Shown here: positions 9,139-18,045 of the stretch, in pieces | Layout of the letters: every line of letters starts with the position of its first letter | Numbering within the stretch: position 1 is the first letter of the stretch | Assembly: GCF_900111005.1 (NCBI RefSeq) | Contig: NZ_FOFV01000009.1 | Location: 124,001-188,000 of the forward strand | Source: Lentzea albida | GTDB lineage: Bacteria; Actinomycetota; Actinomycetes; Mycobacteriales; Pseudonocardiaceae | Direction of reading: 5' to 3' | DNA length: 64,000 nt | Notes under the pieces: model-generated | What the model saw: the letters and a program-made list of their open reading frames with translations, nothing else | What the model was told of the DNA's origin: nothing | The model's database searches: none | Position numbers and translations under genes: made by a program

Positions 9139-10079
9139 AGCCCGTCGCCAGCGTGTCGCTGGACCTCGACAACCTCTGGGCGTACCTGCGCACGCACGGC
9201 GACCCGCGCTGGGAGAGCAGGCCGAGCTTCCTGCCGTCCGCGGTGCCGAGGCTGCTGGACGTCTTCGGCGAACAACGTTTGACCACCACGGTCTTCGTCG
9301 TCGGCGCGGACGCGGAACGCGACGACGGCGCCGAGGCGGTGTCGTCGCTCGTGACCGCGGGCCACGAGATCGCGAACCACTCGTTCTGGCACCAGCCGTG
9401 GCTGCACCGGTTCTCCGACGAGGAGGTCGAGAAGGAGGTCATGCGCGCCGAGGAGGCGATCATGGCCGCCGGGGCACCGCGACCCGTCGGGTTCCGCGGC
9501 CCGGGGTACAGCGTCACGCCCGCGTTGCTCGACGTGCTCGCGCGGCGCGGGTACGTCTACGACGCCAGCGTGCTGCCGACGTGGATCGGCCCGCTGGCCC
9601 GCGCCTACCACAACCGGACCGCCGGATCGACGGACGGCGGCGAGGACCTGTTCGGCGGGTTCGGCAAGGTCAAGGCGCCCAACACGGCGTTCCGCTGGCG
9701 CGGCAACGGGGTCGTCGAGCTGCCGGTGACGACCATGCCGTTGCTGCGGGTGCCGATCCACGGCGCTTACCTGTTGCAGCTGCACCAGATCTCGCCCCGG
9801 CTGGCCCGCGGCTACTTCCGCACGGCGCTGCGGTTGTGCTTGGCGCGCAAGGTCTCCCCGTCGTTGCTGCTGCACCCGACCGACGTGCTGTCCGGAGCCG
9901 AGGCGCCCGGGATGGAGTTCTTCCCCGGCATGGCCGTGCCCGGCGCCGAGAAGGTCGCGCTGCTCGGGTGGGTGTTGTCGTTGCTGCGCAGGCACTTCGA
10001 CGTCGTCGGCACCGGCGAGCACGTCGAGCGCGTCACGGGTTCCCGGTTGCGCGAACGGGATCCCGTCGCATGTGGCTGA
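9135..10079 (+). CDS. Polysaccharide deacetylase (NodB-like, CE4)
   Basis: The 314-residue protein has a NodB-homology fold. Asp10 and Asp12 lie in SLDLDN, the metal-binding H82-S-F-W-H86 is intact, and RGPGYS follows as the third motif. It lacks a signal peptide, so it may act on a lipid-linked intermediate inside the cell or belong to the PuuE/WbmS-like branch of the family. Its role is presumably removal of N-acetyl groups from a sugar of the polymer whose genes surround it. The GTG start overlaps the previous stop, and the 3' end overlaps the next gene by ten bases. Confidence 0.85.
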   Translation: MKPVASVSLDLDNLWAYLRTHGDPRWESRPSFLPSAVPRLLDVFGEQRLTTTVFVVGADAERDDGAEAVSSLVTAGHEIANHSFWHQPWLHRFSDEEVEKEVMRAEEAIMAAGAPRPVGFRGPGYSVTPALLDVLARRGYVYDASVLPTWIGPLARAYHNRTAGSTDGGEDLFGGFGKVKAPNTAFRWRGNGVVELPVTTMPLLRVPIHGAYLLQLHQISPRLARGYFRTALRLCLARKVSPSLLLHPTDVLSGAEAPGMEFFPGMAVPGAEKVALLGWVLSLLRRHFDVVGTGEHVERVTGSRLRERDPVACG

Positions 10080-11242
10080 CGGTCCTGCTGCGCGTCCTCG
10101 CCTGCGGCACGGTCGCACTGGCCCCGCTCGAGGGGTACCTGCTGCAGGTGCACGGGCAGTCGGCCAAGGTCGTGCCCGCTCTGCTGATCGGCGTGTGGCT
10201 GTTCTCCCTGTACCGGCACCGGCGGCTGCCCGCGGCGCACCCGCTGCACCTGGTGATCGCGTTGCTGGCGGTGGTGCTGCTCGCGACCTCCGCGGTGCAC
10301 GTGGCCGAGCCGTTCACGCTGGAGTACCTGGTGCGGTGGGTGCCGTTCCTGGTGATCGCGGTGGTGCTCGCCGACGTGGCCGCGCGGGAGGTGCCGGTCC
10401 GCGCGCTGCTCGCGGCGGCGGTCGCCGGCGCGGTCGTCGCGGCCGCGGGCGGGTTGCTGAGCCTGGTGGGCGGGTCGCTGCGCGCCACCGGGCCGGTGGA
10501 GGACCCCAACGACCTGGCGTTCTTCCTCGTGGCGGCGTTGCCGTTGCTGGTCGCGCTGCCCGCTCGCGGCCGGTCGCGGGTCGTGTCGCTGGTGCTGGGC
10601 GCGGTGCTCGTGGCCGGTGCCGCGGCGACGTTCTCCCGGGGCGGCGGGCTCGCCCTGGGGTGCGCGCTGGTGTGGCTGGTCGTCCGGCGCGGCATCCCGG
10701 TGCGCGCGGTGGCCGTGACCGCCGCCGTCGCGGGCGTGGCGGCACTGGTGTTCGCCTCGGCCGCGCAGGCCGAGCTGTCGCGGGCGTTGCAGGAGAAGAG
10801 CCACATCGCGGGCACCAACGCGGACACGAGGGTGCTGCGCTGGCAGGCGGCCTCCCGGATGCTCGCCGACGACCCGCTGCTCGGCGTCGGGCCCGGCGGG
10901 TTCCGCCAGGAGTACGCGGCGGCCGGGCACAACGCGGAGATCGACGAGCAGACCCCGGTGGCGCACAACATGTTCCTCGAGGTCGCCGCCGAGCTCGGCG
11001 TGCCGGGTTTCGCGCTGCTGATCGCGTTCGTCGCCATCGGTTTCGTGGCGAGCGAACGGGCGTTGCGCCGCGGGGCGGACCGGCGTGAGGCCGTCGCCGT
11101 GCAGGCGGCGCTGATCGCCGTGCTGATCGCCTCGATCTTCCTGTCCGAGCAGTACTACCTGCCGCTGTGGTCGCTCGTCGCCCTCGCCGTCGCGATCGAG
11201 CAGCGTTCACTGAAGGAGAGTCGATGCGCGTTCTCCACGTGA
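10070..11242 (+). CDS. O-antigen ligase / Wzy-like polymerase family membrane protein
   Basis: The 390-residue protein has about ten transmembrane helices and a large extracytoplasmic loop (about 235-305). That loop contains the DPLLGVGPGGFRQEY and AHNMFLEVAAELGVPG segments typical of the Wzy_C / O-antigen ligase family, which join or polymerise undecaprenyl-linked glycans outside the membrane. The ATG at 10070 is inside the end of the deacetylase gene, and its 3' end overlaps the next glycosyltransferase by 19 bases. The family cannot be resolved into polymerase or ligase from sequence alone; with Wzz-like and flippase genes nearby, polymerase is more likely. Confidence 0.85.
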   Translation: MWLTVLLRVLACGTVALAPLEGYLLQVHGQSAKVVPALLIGVWLFSLYRHRRLPAAHPLHLVIALLAVVLLATSAVHVAEPFTLEYLVRWVPFLVIAVVLADVAAREVPVRALLAAAVAGAVVAAAGGLLSLVGGSLRATGPVEDPNDLAFFLVAALPLLVALPARGRSRVVSLVLGAVLVAGAAATFSRGGGLALGCALVWLVVRRGIPVRAVAVTAAVAGVAALVFASAAQAELSRALQEKSHIAGTNADTRVLRWQAASRMLADDPLLGVGPGGFRQEYAAAGHNAEIDEQTPVAHNMFLEVAAELGVPGFALLIAFVAIGFVASERALRRGADRREAVAVQAALIAVLIASIFLSEQYYLPLWSLVALAVAIEQRSLKESRCAFST

Positions 11243-12258
11243 TCAGCGAGATGGGCGCGGGCGGCGCGGAGGCGCTCGTGGCCGGCATGGCGCTCGCGGG
11301 CGGTGACGTCGGCTGGGAGTCCGCGGTCGCGAGCGGTCCCGGGTTCCGCCTCGAGTCGGTGCGGGCCGGTGGGGTTCCCACGTTCGACGTGCCGGTGGCG
11401 CGCCGGTCGCCGCTCGGTGTGTTGCGAGCGACGTGGGCGGTCCGGGTGGCCGTGCGCCGCTTCCGGCCCGACGTCGTGCTGGCGCACAACGTCTCCGCCT
11501 CGCTCGTCGCCCGGCTCGCCGCCGCGCGCAGGCCCGTCGTGACGGTGTTCCACGGCGTGGCCGAGACGGACGTGCCCGGTGCGGTGCGGGTGCTGAACCG
11601 GGTGTCGTCGACGGTCGTGGCCGTCGCCTCCGCCGCCGCGGCCAAGCTGACCGGCGCCGGACTCCGGTCCGTGGTCGTGATCCCGAACGCCGTGTTCCCC
11701 ACTCCCCCGTCGGCCGACCGCACGACCGTGCGCGCCCGGCTGGGAACGCCTCCGGACGTGCCGGTCGCGCTGTGCCCGGCCCGGCTGGAACCGCAGAAGC
11801 GGCACGACGTGCTGCTCGACGCGTGGGCGCAGGTCCCCGGCGACGCCGAGCTGTGGCTCGCGGGCGACGGCAGCCTGCGTTCCGAACTGGAGTCGCGCGC
11901 CGACGGCCGGGTCCGCTTCCTGGGGACCCGCACCGACGTGCGCGACCTGCTGGAGGCGGCGGACGTCACCGTGCTCACCAGCGACTGGGAGGGCATGCCG
12001 ATCGCGCTGCTCGAGTCGCTCGCGGCGGACCGGCCCGTCGTGGCGTCCGATGTGGACGGTGTGCGCGAGGTGCTGTCCGGCGGTGGCGGGGTCCTGGTGC
12101 CCCGCCGCGACCCCGCGCGGACCGCGAAGGCGTTGCGCGGCCTGCTCCAGTCCCCCGCGGCGCGGGCGGTGGCCGCCTCGCACGACGGCTCGGCCGACGC
12201 GCACACGTTGATGAAGTCCTACGACGAACTGCTTCGTACCGTCCTGGAGGGACGATGA
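11224..12258 (+). CDS. Glycosyltransferase family 4 (GT-B)
   Basis: The 344-residue GT-B enzyme begins with RVLHVISEMGAGGAE, the usual acceptor-domain opening with a glycine-rich loop. The C-terminal donor domain has LCPARLEPQKRHDVLLDAW and the conserved SDWEGMPIALLESLA segment, the E-x7-E region of retaining GT4 enzymes. The ATG is preceded by GAAGGAGAG. The gene overlaps its neighbours on both sides and belongs to the polysaccharide operon. Sugar donor and acceptor are unknown. Confidence 0.88.
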   Translation: MRVLHVISEMGAGGAEALVAGMALAGGDVGWESAVASGPGFRLESVRAGGVPTFDVPVARRSPLGVLRATWAVRVAVRRFRPDVVLAHNVSASLVARLAAARRPVVTVFHGVAETDVPGAVRVLNRVSSTVVAVASAAAAKLTGAGLRSVVVIPNAVFPTPPSADRTTVRARLGTPPDVPVALCPARLEPQKRHDVLLDAWAQVPGDAELWLAGDGSLRSELESRADGRVRFLGTRTDVRDLLEAADVTVLTSDWEGMPIALLESLAADRPVVASDVDGVREVLSGGGGVLVPRRDPARTAKALRGLLQSPAARAVAASHDGSADAHTLMKSYDELLRTVLEGR

Positions 12259-13106
12259 AGGCTCCCAGAGCTGTGCTGGAAGGCGTGCTGGCCGCCGTGG
12301 TGGTCGGCGCGGCCGTGCTGCTGGCCGTGGCGATGCGCGACGGCGTGACCGAGGGCAGGCTGACGCTGCTCGCGACCCCCGTCGCGGCCGACAGCGCCCA
12401 GTTCGGCGAGGTCACCTCCCTCGCCGCACCGGCCGTGGTGCAACTGGTCCGCAGCCCGTCCGTGCTGGACGCGGCGGCCGGAGCGGCGGGCACGACGCCC
12501 GAGCGCCTGGCCGACGCCATCGCGGTCGAACTGGTCCCGGCGTCCGGCGTGGCCCGGATCTCGGTGCGCGCGGACTCCGCGGACCACGCCTCGGCGGCGG
12601 TCACGGCGGTGGCGCGGGCCGTGGTCGAGGCGGACCTGCTCGCCCCGGCCGCCCGCTTCCGGCTGGTCGACCCGCGTCCCGAGACCACGCAGGTGTCGCC
12701 GGACTGGCGCCTCGCCACCGGACTCGCCCTGGTCGCCGCGGTGATCGCGGGAGTGGCCGTGGTGGCGCTGCGCCGCCTGCGGGGCAACGTCCGGACGTCG
12801 CTGGCCGCCGCGGGGATCGGCCACCCGGTCGTCGTGGCCGCCGACGACGACCCCGGCCTGACCGAGCGGCTCGCGGCGCTGTGCGTGGCGGCGGCACGTC
12901 CGGTGCGGGTGCTGCCGGTGAGCCCGTCGCTGGTGGAACGGGCGGAGGCGCTCGCGCGGGCGTTGCCGGACAAGGCCTCCGAGCCTGCGGACGGCACGGC
13001 GGTGATCGCCGTCGCGTCCGGTGACCGGGCGGGGCGCGGTGACCTGGCCACGGCGCTGGCGGTGCTGCCCAAGTCCTCGGTGCTGGTGGCGGTGGTGCTG
13101 GCGTGA
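12255..13106 (+). CDS. Wzz-like polysaccharide co-polymerase / chain-length determinant
   Basis: The 283-residue protein has one helix near the N-terminus (about 10-27), an extracytoplasmic alpha/beta region, a second helix (about 155-173), and a cytoplasmic tail of about 110 residues. This topology and the early TLLATPVAADSAQFGEV segment fit Wzz-type co-polymerases. The cytoplasmic tail has Rossmann-like strands but no visible Walker motif, so a bacterial tyrosine-kinase activity is not supported. The ATG overlaps the previous stop (ATGA), and the next ORF starts inside its stop (GTGA). Confidence 0.7.
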   Translation: MKAPRAVLEGVLAAVVVGAAVLLAVAMRDGVTEGRLTLLATPVAADSAQFGEVTSLAAPAVVQLVRSPSVLDAAAGAAGTTPERLADAIAVELVPASGVARISVRADSADHASAAVTAVARAVVEADLLAPAARFRLVDPRPETTQVSPDWRLATGLALVAAVIAGVAVVALRRLRGNVRTSLAAAGIGHPVVVAADDDPGLTERLAALCVAAARPVRVLPVSPSLVERAEALARALPDKASEPADGTAVIAVASGDRAGRGDLATALAVLPKSSVLVAVVLA

Positions 13107-13243
13107 CGCTCTCCTCGCGCTGGGCGGCGCTCCTGCGCAGCGACAGCATCCCCGCGGTGCTCGCCGCGGTGGGCTTCGCGGTGCTGGCCGCGGTCGTCGC
13201 GCTCGCCTCGGCCGCCATCGTGGTGGCGGTGATGCCGGAATGA
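13103..13243 (+). CDS. 46-residue single-pass membrane peptide in the polysaccharide operon
   Basis: This short ORF uses the GTG in the GTGA that ends the Wzz-like gene, and its own TGA overlaps the ATG of the GT87 gene. It encodes a basic, Ser-containing N-terminus (TLSSRWAALLRSDS) followed by one Ala/Val-rich helix (about 16-43) and the tail MPE. Coupling on both sides makes real translation likely. It could be a small subunit of the assembly machinery; no family is recognised. Confidence 0.6.
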   Translation: MTLSSRWAALLRSDSIPAVLAAVGFAVLAAVVALASAAIVVAVMPE

Positions 13244-14490
13244 TCTCCACGACCGACCGGGCCGGCCTCGCCAGGACCCTCGGCGTCGCCCTGGTCGCCC
13301 TCGCCGGTGCCCTCAGCGCCTTCCGCGCCCTCAAGCCCTCGTGGGAGGTTCCGCTCCCGACGGAGCAGAACCTCCCCGAAGAACGCATGCAGGACTTCCG
13401 GGACGCGCTCTACTTCCCCGTCCGCGAGTTCCTGGGCGGCGGCAACCCGTACGACCCGGCGGTGATGTTCGACCACTGGCCGGTGCGGCAGAACTTCAAC
13501 CTCTACCAGCCCTACCACCTGGTGCTGCACCTGCCGTTCGCGCTGCCGGAGTACCGGGTGGGCGCGGTGGCGTTCGCCCTGGCGTGCCTGGTGCTGCTCG
13601 TCGGCCTCGCGGTCATGGCCGCGAACGGCGCCCGGCTGCCGGTCGTCGCGGGCGGCGTCGTGATCGCCACGCTGCTGGTGACGAGCCAGGTCGGCAAGGC
13701 GCAGATGTACATCGGGCAGGTCAACCCGCTGATCGCGGTCAGCGTGGCCGGGGCGTTGCTGCTGCGCGCGAAGAGTCCTGGATGGGCGGCCGCGGCACTG
13801 GCGCTGGCCTGGTTGAAGCCGCAGTTCGGGCTCCCGCTGGCGGTGTTGCTGTTCGTGCGCGGTGACCGCAGGGTCGCGCTGCTGGGCACCGGCATCGCGG
13901 CGGTGGCCAGCCTTCCCGTGGCGGCGTTGCTGGTCGTGCGGGGCGGTGGGGTCAAGGAGTTCCTCGACGTCATCTCCCGCAACCTCGAGTGGGCCAGCAG
14001 CACCGGGTACGGCGCGGTCGACTCGATGACGGCCCAGCGCGTCGACCTGCCCGCGGTGTTCTTCCGGACGACCGGGTGGCTGCCGCCTGCGGCAGAACTG
14101 TTGGCGCTGTGCGGAGTTCTCGCGGTGACGGCACTGCTCGCCCGCCGGCTCGACCGGACCGAGAACGGCACCCCGGCGGCGGATCTGCTGGTGTGCCTCG
14201 GCATCGTGGTGGCGCTCGTGCACCAGCCGGGTGACGTGTTGATCGCGGTTCCGGCGTTGGTGGCGCTCGCGGTCGTGGCGTGGCGGCGGCGCAAGGACAG
14301 CCACTGGCGGTGGGCCGGTGTCGCCGCACTGCTGGTCGTGGTTCCGTTCGCGCACCTCTACTTCGTCGACACGGCCGTCAAGAGCCTGCTCGGCGCGCGG
14401 GCGAGCGTCACGCTGGACGGGGTGGCGCTGGTGGCGGCGTGGCTGGTGCTCGCGGTGTTCGCGGTGCGGCACGTCCGGCGCGCCGCATGA
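13240..14490 (+). CDS. GT87-family (DUF2029) polyprenyl-sugar-dependent mannosyltransferase-like protein
   Basis: The 416-residue integral membrane protein has about ten helices. An early extracytoplasmic loop holds acidic residues (DFRDALYFPVREF and GGNPYDP), and a later segment reads GQVNPLIAVSVAGALLL, a pattern typical of the GT87/DUF2029 group. Members use lipid-linked sugar donors on the outer membrane face, for example in mycobacterial alpha-mannan synthesis. It is coupled to the 46-residue ORF upstream and to the flippase gene downstream. Actual sugar specificity is unknown. Confidence 0.75.
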   Translation: MISTTDRAGLARTLGVALVALAGALSAFRALKPSWEVPLPTEQNLPEERMQDFRDALYFPVREFLGGGNPYDPAVMFDHWPVRQNFNLYQPYHLVLHLPFALPEYRVGAVAFALACLVLLVGLAVMAANGARLPVVAGGVVIATLLVTSQVGKAQMYIGQVNPLIAVSVAGALLLRAKSPGWAAAALALAWLKPQFGLPLAVLLFVRGDRRVALLGTGIAAVASLPVAALLVVRGGGVKEFLDVISRNLEWASSTGYGAVDSMTAQRVDLPAVFFRTTGWLPPAAELLALCGVLAVTALLARRLDRTENGTPAADLLVCLGIVVALVHQPGDVLIAVPALVALAVVAWRRRKDSHWRWAGVAALLVVVPFAHLYFVDTAVKSLLGARASVTLDGVALVAAWLVLAVFAVRHVRRAA

Positions 14491-15887
14491 CGGACGTGGC
14501 GGTGCGGGGGTCGCTGTGGCTCTTCGCGGTCAACCTGGTGAGCAAGAGCAGCCAGGTCGTGGTGACCCTCGCGCTCGCCCTGTTCCTCACCGAGGCCGAT
14601 CTCGGCGCGGTGGCCCTGGTCGTGTCGCTCGTCAACATCGGCCAGGTCGTCCAGGCGATGGGTGTCTACGACATCGTCAGCCGCACGACCCGTGATCCCC
14701 TCACCACGGCCGGGACGGTGCTCACGATGAGCGTCGCGGCGGGCGCGGTGCTCGCCGCGGTGCTCGTCGCCACCGCCGGCCCGCTCGCCGCCGCGCTCGG
14801 GGCTCCGGACGCGGCCGGGATGCTGCGGCTCGCGGCGCTCACCCTGCCGTTCACCGCGGCGGGCGGGGTGCAGATGGCGTTGATGCACCGCGACCTCGAC
14901 TTCCGGCGCCGCATGCTCCCCGACGCGGGCGGCATGCTCCTCGGCGCCGCGGTCACCGTCACGCTGGCGGCACGGGGAACCGGGCCGTCGTCACTCGTCT
15001 GGGGCCTGCTGTGCACCGCGGTCGCCCAACCCGTGCTGGCCGCCGTGGCCGGGGCGCGGATCCGGCCGGTGTGGGACCGAGACGCCGCGGCGGAGGCGAC
15101 CCGCTGGCTGGTGGTCGTGGGGCCGGGGGCGTTGATCGCGGTGCTGCTGATCAACGTCGACTACCTCGCGATCGGGCACGTGCTCGGGCCGCAGGCGGTG
15201 GGCGGCTACAGCCTCGCCTTCCGCATCGCCTGGGTGCCGTACATCATGATCGCGGTCGTGCTGGGCGGGGTGCTGTTCCCGATCTGCGCCGGACTCGTCC
15301 GGAGTGGACGGTCCGACCAGCTGCCGGCCACGTTAGAGCGCTTCACCACCGCGACCCTGGTGATCACCGGTGGCCTCTACACGACGGTCGCGTTGTCCGC
15401 CCACGGGATCGTGGTCCTCGGCGAGCAGTGGGCCGGCGCGGCACGGCTCCTCGCCCTCCTCTGCGGCTACGGGTTCGGCCTCGGCCTGCTGCACGTCTGG
15501 TACCAGGTGATCAGGGCCGCCGGTCACGCCCGCCAGTACCTCGCCCTCGAAGCCACCCACCTCGTCCTGCTGCTGACCGCGCTGGTGTTCACCACCGGAC
15601 ACGGCCCGGCGGCGGTCGCGATCACCCAGGTGACCGTCGTGTGGCTGCTGGTCCCGGTGACCTGGCTGGTGCTCCGGCGCAACGGCCTCGCATTCCCCCT
15701 CCCGGTCCGCGCGATCTCGAGCGTCGGCGGCGCGGCGGCGGCCTGCTGGGCCATCAGCGCCGTCCTGCCCGGCAGCACCGGCCTCGCGGGCCTCGTCACC
15801 ACCGGGCTCGTGCTGCTCACCGCCTACTGCGCGATCGCCCTCCCCCTGAACCGCACCGTCCTCATCGGACTGAAGGAGCGCGCGTGA
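14487..15887 (+). CDS. Wzx-like oligosaccharide flippase
   Basis: The 466-residue protein has about twelve to fourteen hydrophobic helices and the N-terminal pattern SLWLFAVNLVSKSSQVVVTL seen in the MATE-like polysaccharide biosynthesis (Wzx/RfbX) family. It would turn an undecaprenyl-diphosphate-linked repeat unit across the membrane. The ATG overlaps the GT87 stop, and its own stop overlaps a GTG start. A flippase, a Wzy-like and a Wzz-like gene together indicate a Wzx/Wzy-dependent assembly route. Confidence 0.85.
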   Translation: MTDVAVRGSLWLFAVNLVSKSSQVVVTLALALFLTEADLGAVALVVSLVNIGQVVQAMGVYDIVSRTTRDPLTTAGTVLTMSVAAGAVLAAVLVATAGPLAAALGAPDAAGMLRLAALTLPFTAAGGVQMALMHRDLDFRRRMLPDAGGMLLGAAVTVTLAARGTGPSSLVWGLLCTAVAQPVLAAVAGARIRPVWDRDAAAEATRWLVVVGPGALIAVLLINVDYLAIGHVLGPQAVGGYSLAFRIAWVPYIMIAVVLGGVLFPICAGLVRSGRSDQLPATLERFTTATLVITGGLYTTVALSAHGIVVLGEQWAGAARLLALLCGYGFGLGLLHVWYQVIRAAGHARQYLALEATHLVLLLTALVFTTGHGPAAVAITQVTVVWLLVPVTWLVLRRNGLAFPLPVRAISSVGGAAAACWAISAVLPGSTGLAGLVTTGLVLLTAYCAIALPLNRTVLIGLKERA

Positions 15888-16951
15888 AGATCGTCCACGT
15901 GACGCAACCGGTCGAGGCCGGCGTCGCCGTCGTGGTCCTGGCCCTCGCCAGGGCCCAGCGGGACCGGGGCTGGGACGTCAGCATCGCCTGCCCCGCAGAA
16001 GGATGGCTGCCGGAACGAGCTCACGAAGCCGGGATCCCGCTACTCCCCTGGCAGGCGACCCGCAGCCCCGGGCCCCGCACCGCGCTGGAACTCAGGGCCC
16101 TGCGGAAGATCCTGCGGCGGCTGAACCCGGACGTCGTCCACCTGCACAGCTCCAAAGCCGGTCTGGCGAGGCTCGTCGTGCGCAACGGCGTCCCCACGAT
16201 CTTCCAGCCGCACCTGTGGTCGTTCCGCGTCGCCACCGGAGCACTGAGCAGGGCCTGCCGGTTCTGGGAAGCGAAGGCCTCCCGCTGGACGAGCCTGCTC
16301 CTCTGCGTCAGCGACGACGAGCTGAAGGCCGGCCGGGAAGCCGTAGTCACCGCACGAGCCGAGGTCGTCTGCAACGGCGTCGACACCCGACGCCTGGCCC
16401 CGCGGGCCAAGACCACCGACACCCCCACGGCGGTATGCGTCGGCAGGCTGGCCCACCAGAAGGGCCAGGACCTGCTGCTGGAAGCCTGGCCCCACGTGCT
16501 CGGGAAGGTCCCGGACGCCGAACTGCTGATCGTCGGCGACGGTCCGATGGCGGCACGACTCCAGGCACGGCACCACCCCCACGTGCGCTGGCACGGCCAC
16601 AGCGACGCCGTCCACACCCACTACGCCGAGGCCGACGTCGTGGTCCTGCCGTCCCGCGCCGAGGGCATGGCGCTGGTGCCGCTGGAAGCCATGGCGTGCG
16701 GGCGCCCGGTCGTCGCGTTCGACGTCGAGGGAGTCGCGCAGAGCATCGGCGACGCGGGTGAAGTGGTGCCCCCCGGCGACGTGAAGGCGTTGGCGCAAGC
16801 GGTTGCGCTGAGGCTCGCCGACCCCGAACTCGCCGCGGCGGAGGGGAAACGGGGCCGGCAGAGGGCTGAGACCCTGTTCGACCTCGACCGCATGACCGAT
16901 CAGATCGTGACGCTCACCGCGAGGCTCGTCACCGAGGAAGGACGACGATGA
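15884..16951 (+). CDS. Glycosyltransferase family 4 (GT-B)
   Basis: The 355-residue GT4 enzyme starts KIVHVTQPVEAGVAVVVLALA and carries HLHSSKAGLARL in the acceptor domain. In the donor domain CVGRLAHQKGQDLLLEAWP and SRAEGMALVPLEAMACGRPV hold the usual basic and E-x7-E elements. The GTG start lies in a GTGA overlap with the flippase. It is one of three GT4 enzymes in this operon. Donor and linkage are unknown. Confidence 0.87.
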   Translation: MKIVHVTQPVEAGVAVVVLALARAQRDRGWDVSIACPAEGWLPERAHEAGIPLLPWQATRSPGPRTALELRALRKILRRLNPDVVHLHSSKAGLARLVVRNGVPTIFQPHLWSFRVATGALSRACRFWEAKASRWTSLLLCVSDDELKAGREAVVTARAEVVCNGVDTRRLAPRAKTTDTPTAVCVGRLAHQKGQDLLLEAWPHVLGKVPDAELLIVGDGPMAARLQARHHPHVRWHGHSDAVHTHYAEADVVVLPSRAEGMALVPLEAMACGRPVVAFDVEGVAQSIGDAGEVVPPGDVKALAQAVALRLADPELAAAEGKRGRQRAETLFDLDRMTDQIVTLTARLVTEEGRR

Positions 16952-18045
16952 CACGGATCGCCTACCTGCTCACACAGGACAGCGGTGGCCCGGTGGACGT
17001 GACGGTGCGCTTGGCCGCCGCACTGGCCAAGTCGGGTGAGGCGGAGGTGCGCGTGTTCGGCCCGCGGCCGAGGCGCGGCGCCGAGCTGATCGACCCGTTC
17101 TTCGAAGAGACCCTGGTGGTGCGCAAGGGGGACATGGCCGCGGCAAGGCAGGCGCGCGCGGCCATCAAGGCGTGGCGCCCGGACCTCGTGCACGCCCAGG
17201 ACCGCCGTTCCGGACTGGTCAGCGCGCCACTCGCCACCACCGGCACCAAGATCGTGCACACCTACCACGGCGTGCCGGACGACGTGGCCGAGCCGTGGTT
17301 CCGCAACGTCCGCGGCGCCACCCCTCCCCCGGCCTACACCAGGGCGGTGCTGGCCGCCGACGCCGCCGTCGCCCGCGTCGTGCACCGCACGGTCGTCCCC
17401 GCCAGGGAGATGGGCAGGTTCCTGCGCGAACGCCTCTACGTGCCACCGCACCGCATGACGCACATCGACAACTGCGTGGAGGTCGGCGCCGCGAACCCGC
17501 CCGCCCGGCCGGTGCGCAAACTGATCTTCGTGGGCCTGCTCGTCGAGCGCAAAGGTCTGCTGAACCTGTTGGACGCCCTCGAGACCACGATGCCGCCGGA
17601 CGCGACGCTCACGATCGTCGGCGACGGTCCACAGAGGTCTCAGGCGGAGGGCCGCGTCACGCGCAGGGGACTCGGGGACAGGGTCCGGTTCCTGGGGTTC
17701 CGCGGCGACGTCCCCGAACTGCTGCTCGACCACGACGCCCTGGTGCTGCCGTCCACGATGGAGCAGCAGCCGCTCGTGGTCGCGGAGGCCATGGCGGCGG
17801 GCAAACCCGTCGTCGCCACCGACACCGGCGGGGTCGCGGACATGCTGGGCATCCCCGGCGACGACTGCCCGAAGCCCGGTGACGTGCCCGCGCTCGCCGC
17901 ACGGCTGAAGGAGCTCTTCGCGGATCCCGATCCCGCGAGCACCGGGGACCGGCTCGCCACGAGGGCACGGGAGCGGTTCACCCCGGAGGTCTGCGCCCGC
18001 AGGCACCTCGACCTCTACCGCAGGCTCACCGCCGCGGACCGTTGA
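16948..18045 (+). CDS. Glycosyltransferase family 4 (GT-B)
   Basis: This 365-residue GT4 protein begins RIAYLLTQDSGGPVDVTVRL. Its donor domain has FVGLLVERKGLLNLLDALE and STMEQQPLVVAEAMAAGKPV. Its ATG overlaps the previous stop (ATGA). It is the last gene of the plus-strand operon that starts at 8296, and its 3' end overlaps the convergent glycoside-hydrolase gene by 20 bases. Confidence 0.87.
   Translation: MTRIAYLLTQDSGGPVDVTVRLAAALAKSGEAEVRVFGPRPRRGAELIDPFFEETLVVRKGDMAAARQARAAIKAWRPDLVHAQDRRSGLVSAPLATTGTKIVHTYHGVPDDVAEPWFRNVRGATPPPAYTRAVLAADAAVARVVHRTVVPAREMGRFLRERLYVPPHRMTHIDNCVEVGAANPPARPVRKLIFVGLLVERKGLLNLLDALETTMPPDATLTIVGDGPQRSQAEGRVTRRGLGDRVRFLGFRGDVPELLLDHDALVLPSTMEQQPLVVAEAMAAGKPVVATDTGGVADMLGIPGDDCPKPGDVPALAARLKELFADPDPASTGDRLATRARERFTPEVCARRHLDLYRRLTAADR

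Noticed and set aside
9068-10069. 5' part of a 724-residue frame ahead of the Wzy-like protein
   Set aside because: It is the off-frame reading of the deacetylase gene: Arg/Gly/Pro-rich with no fold pattern. The membrane protein starts at ATG 10070.
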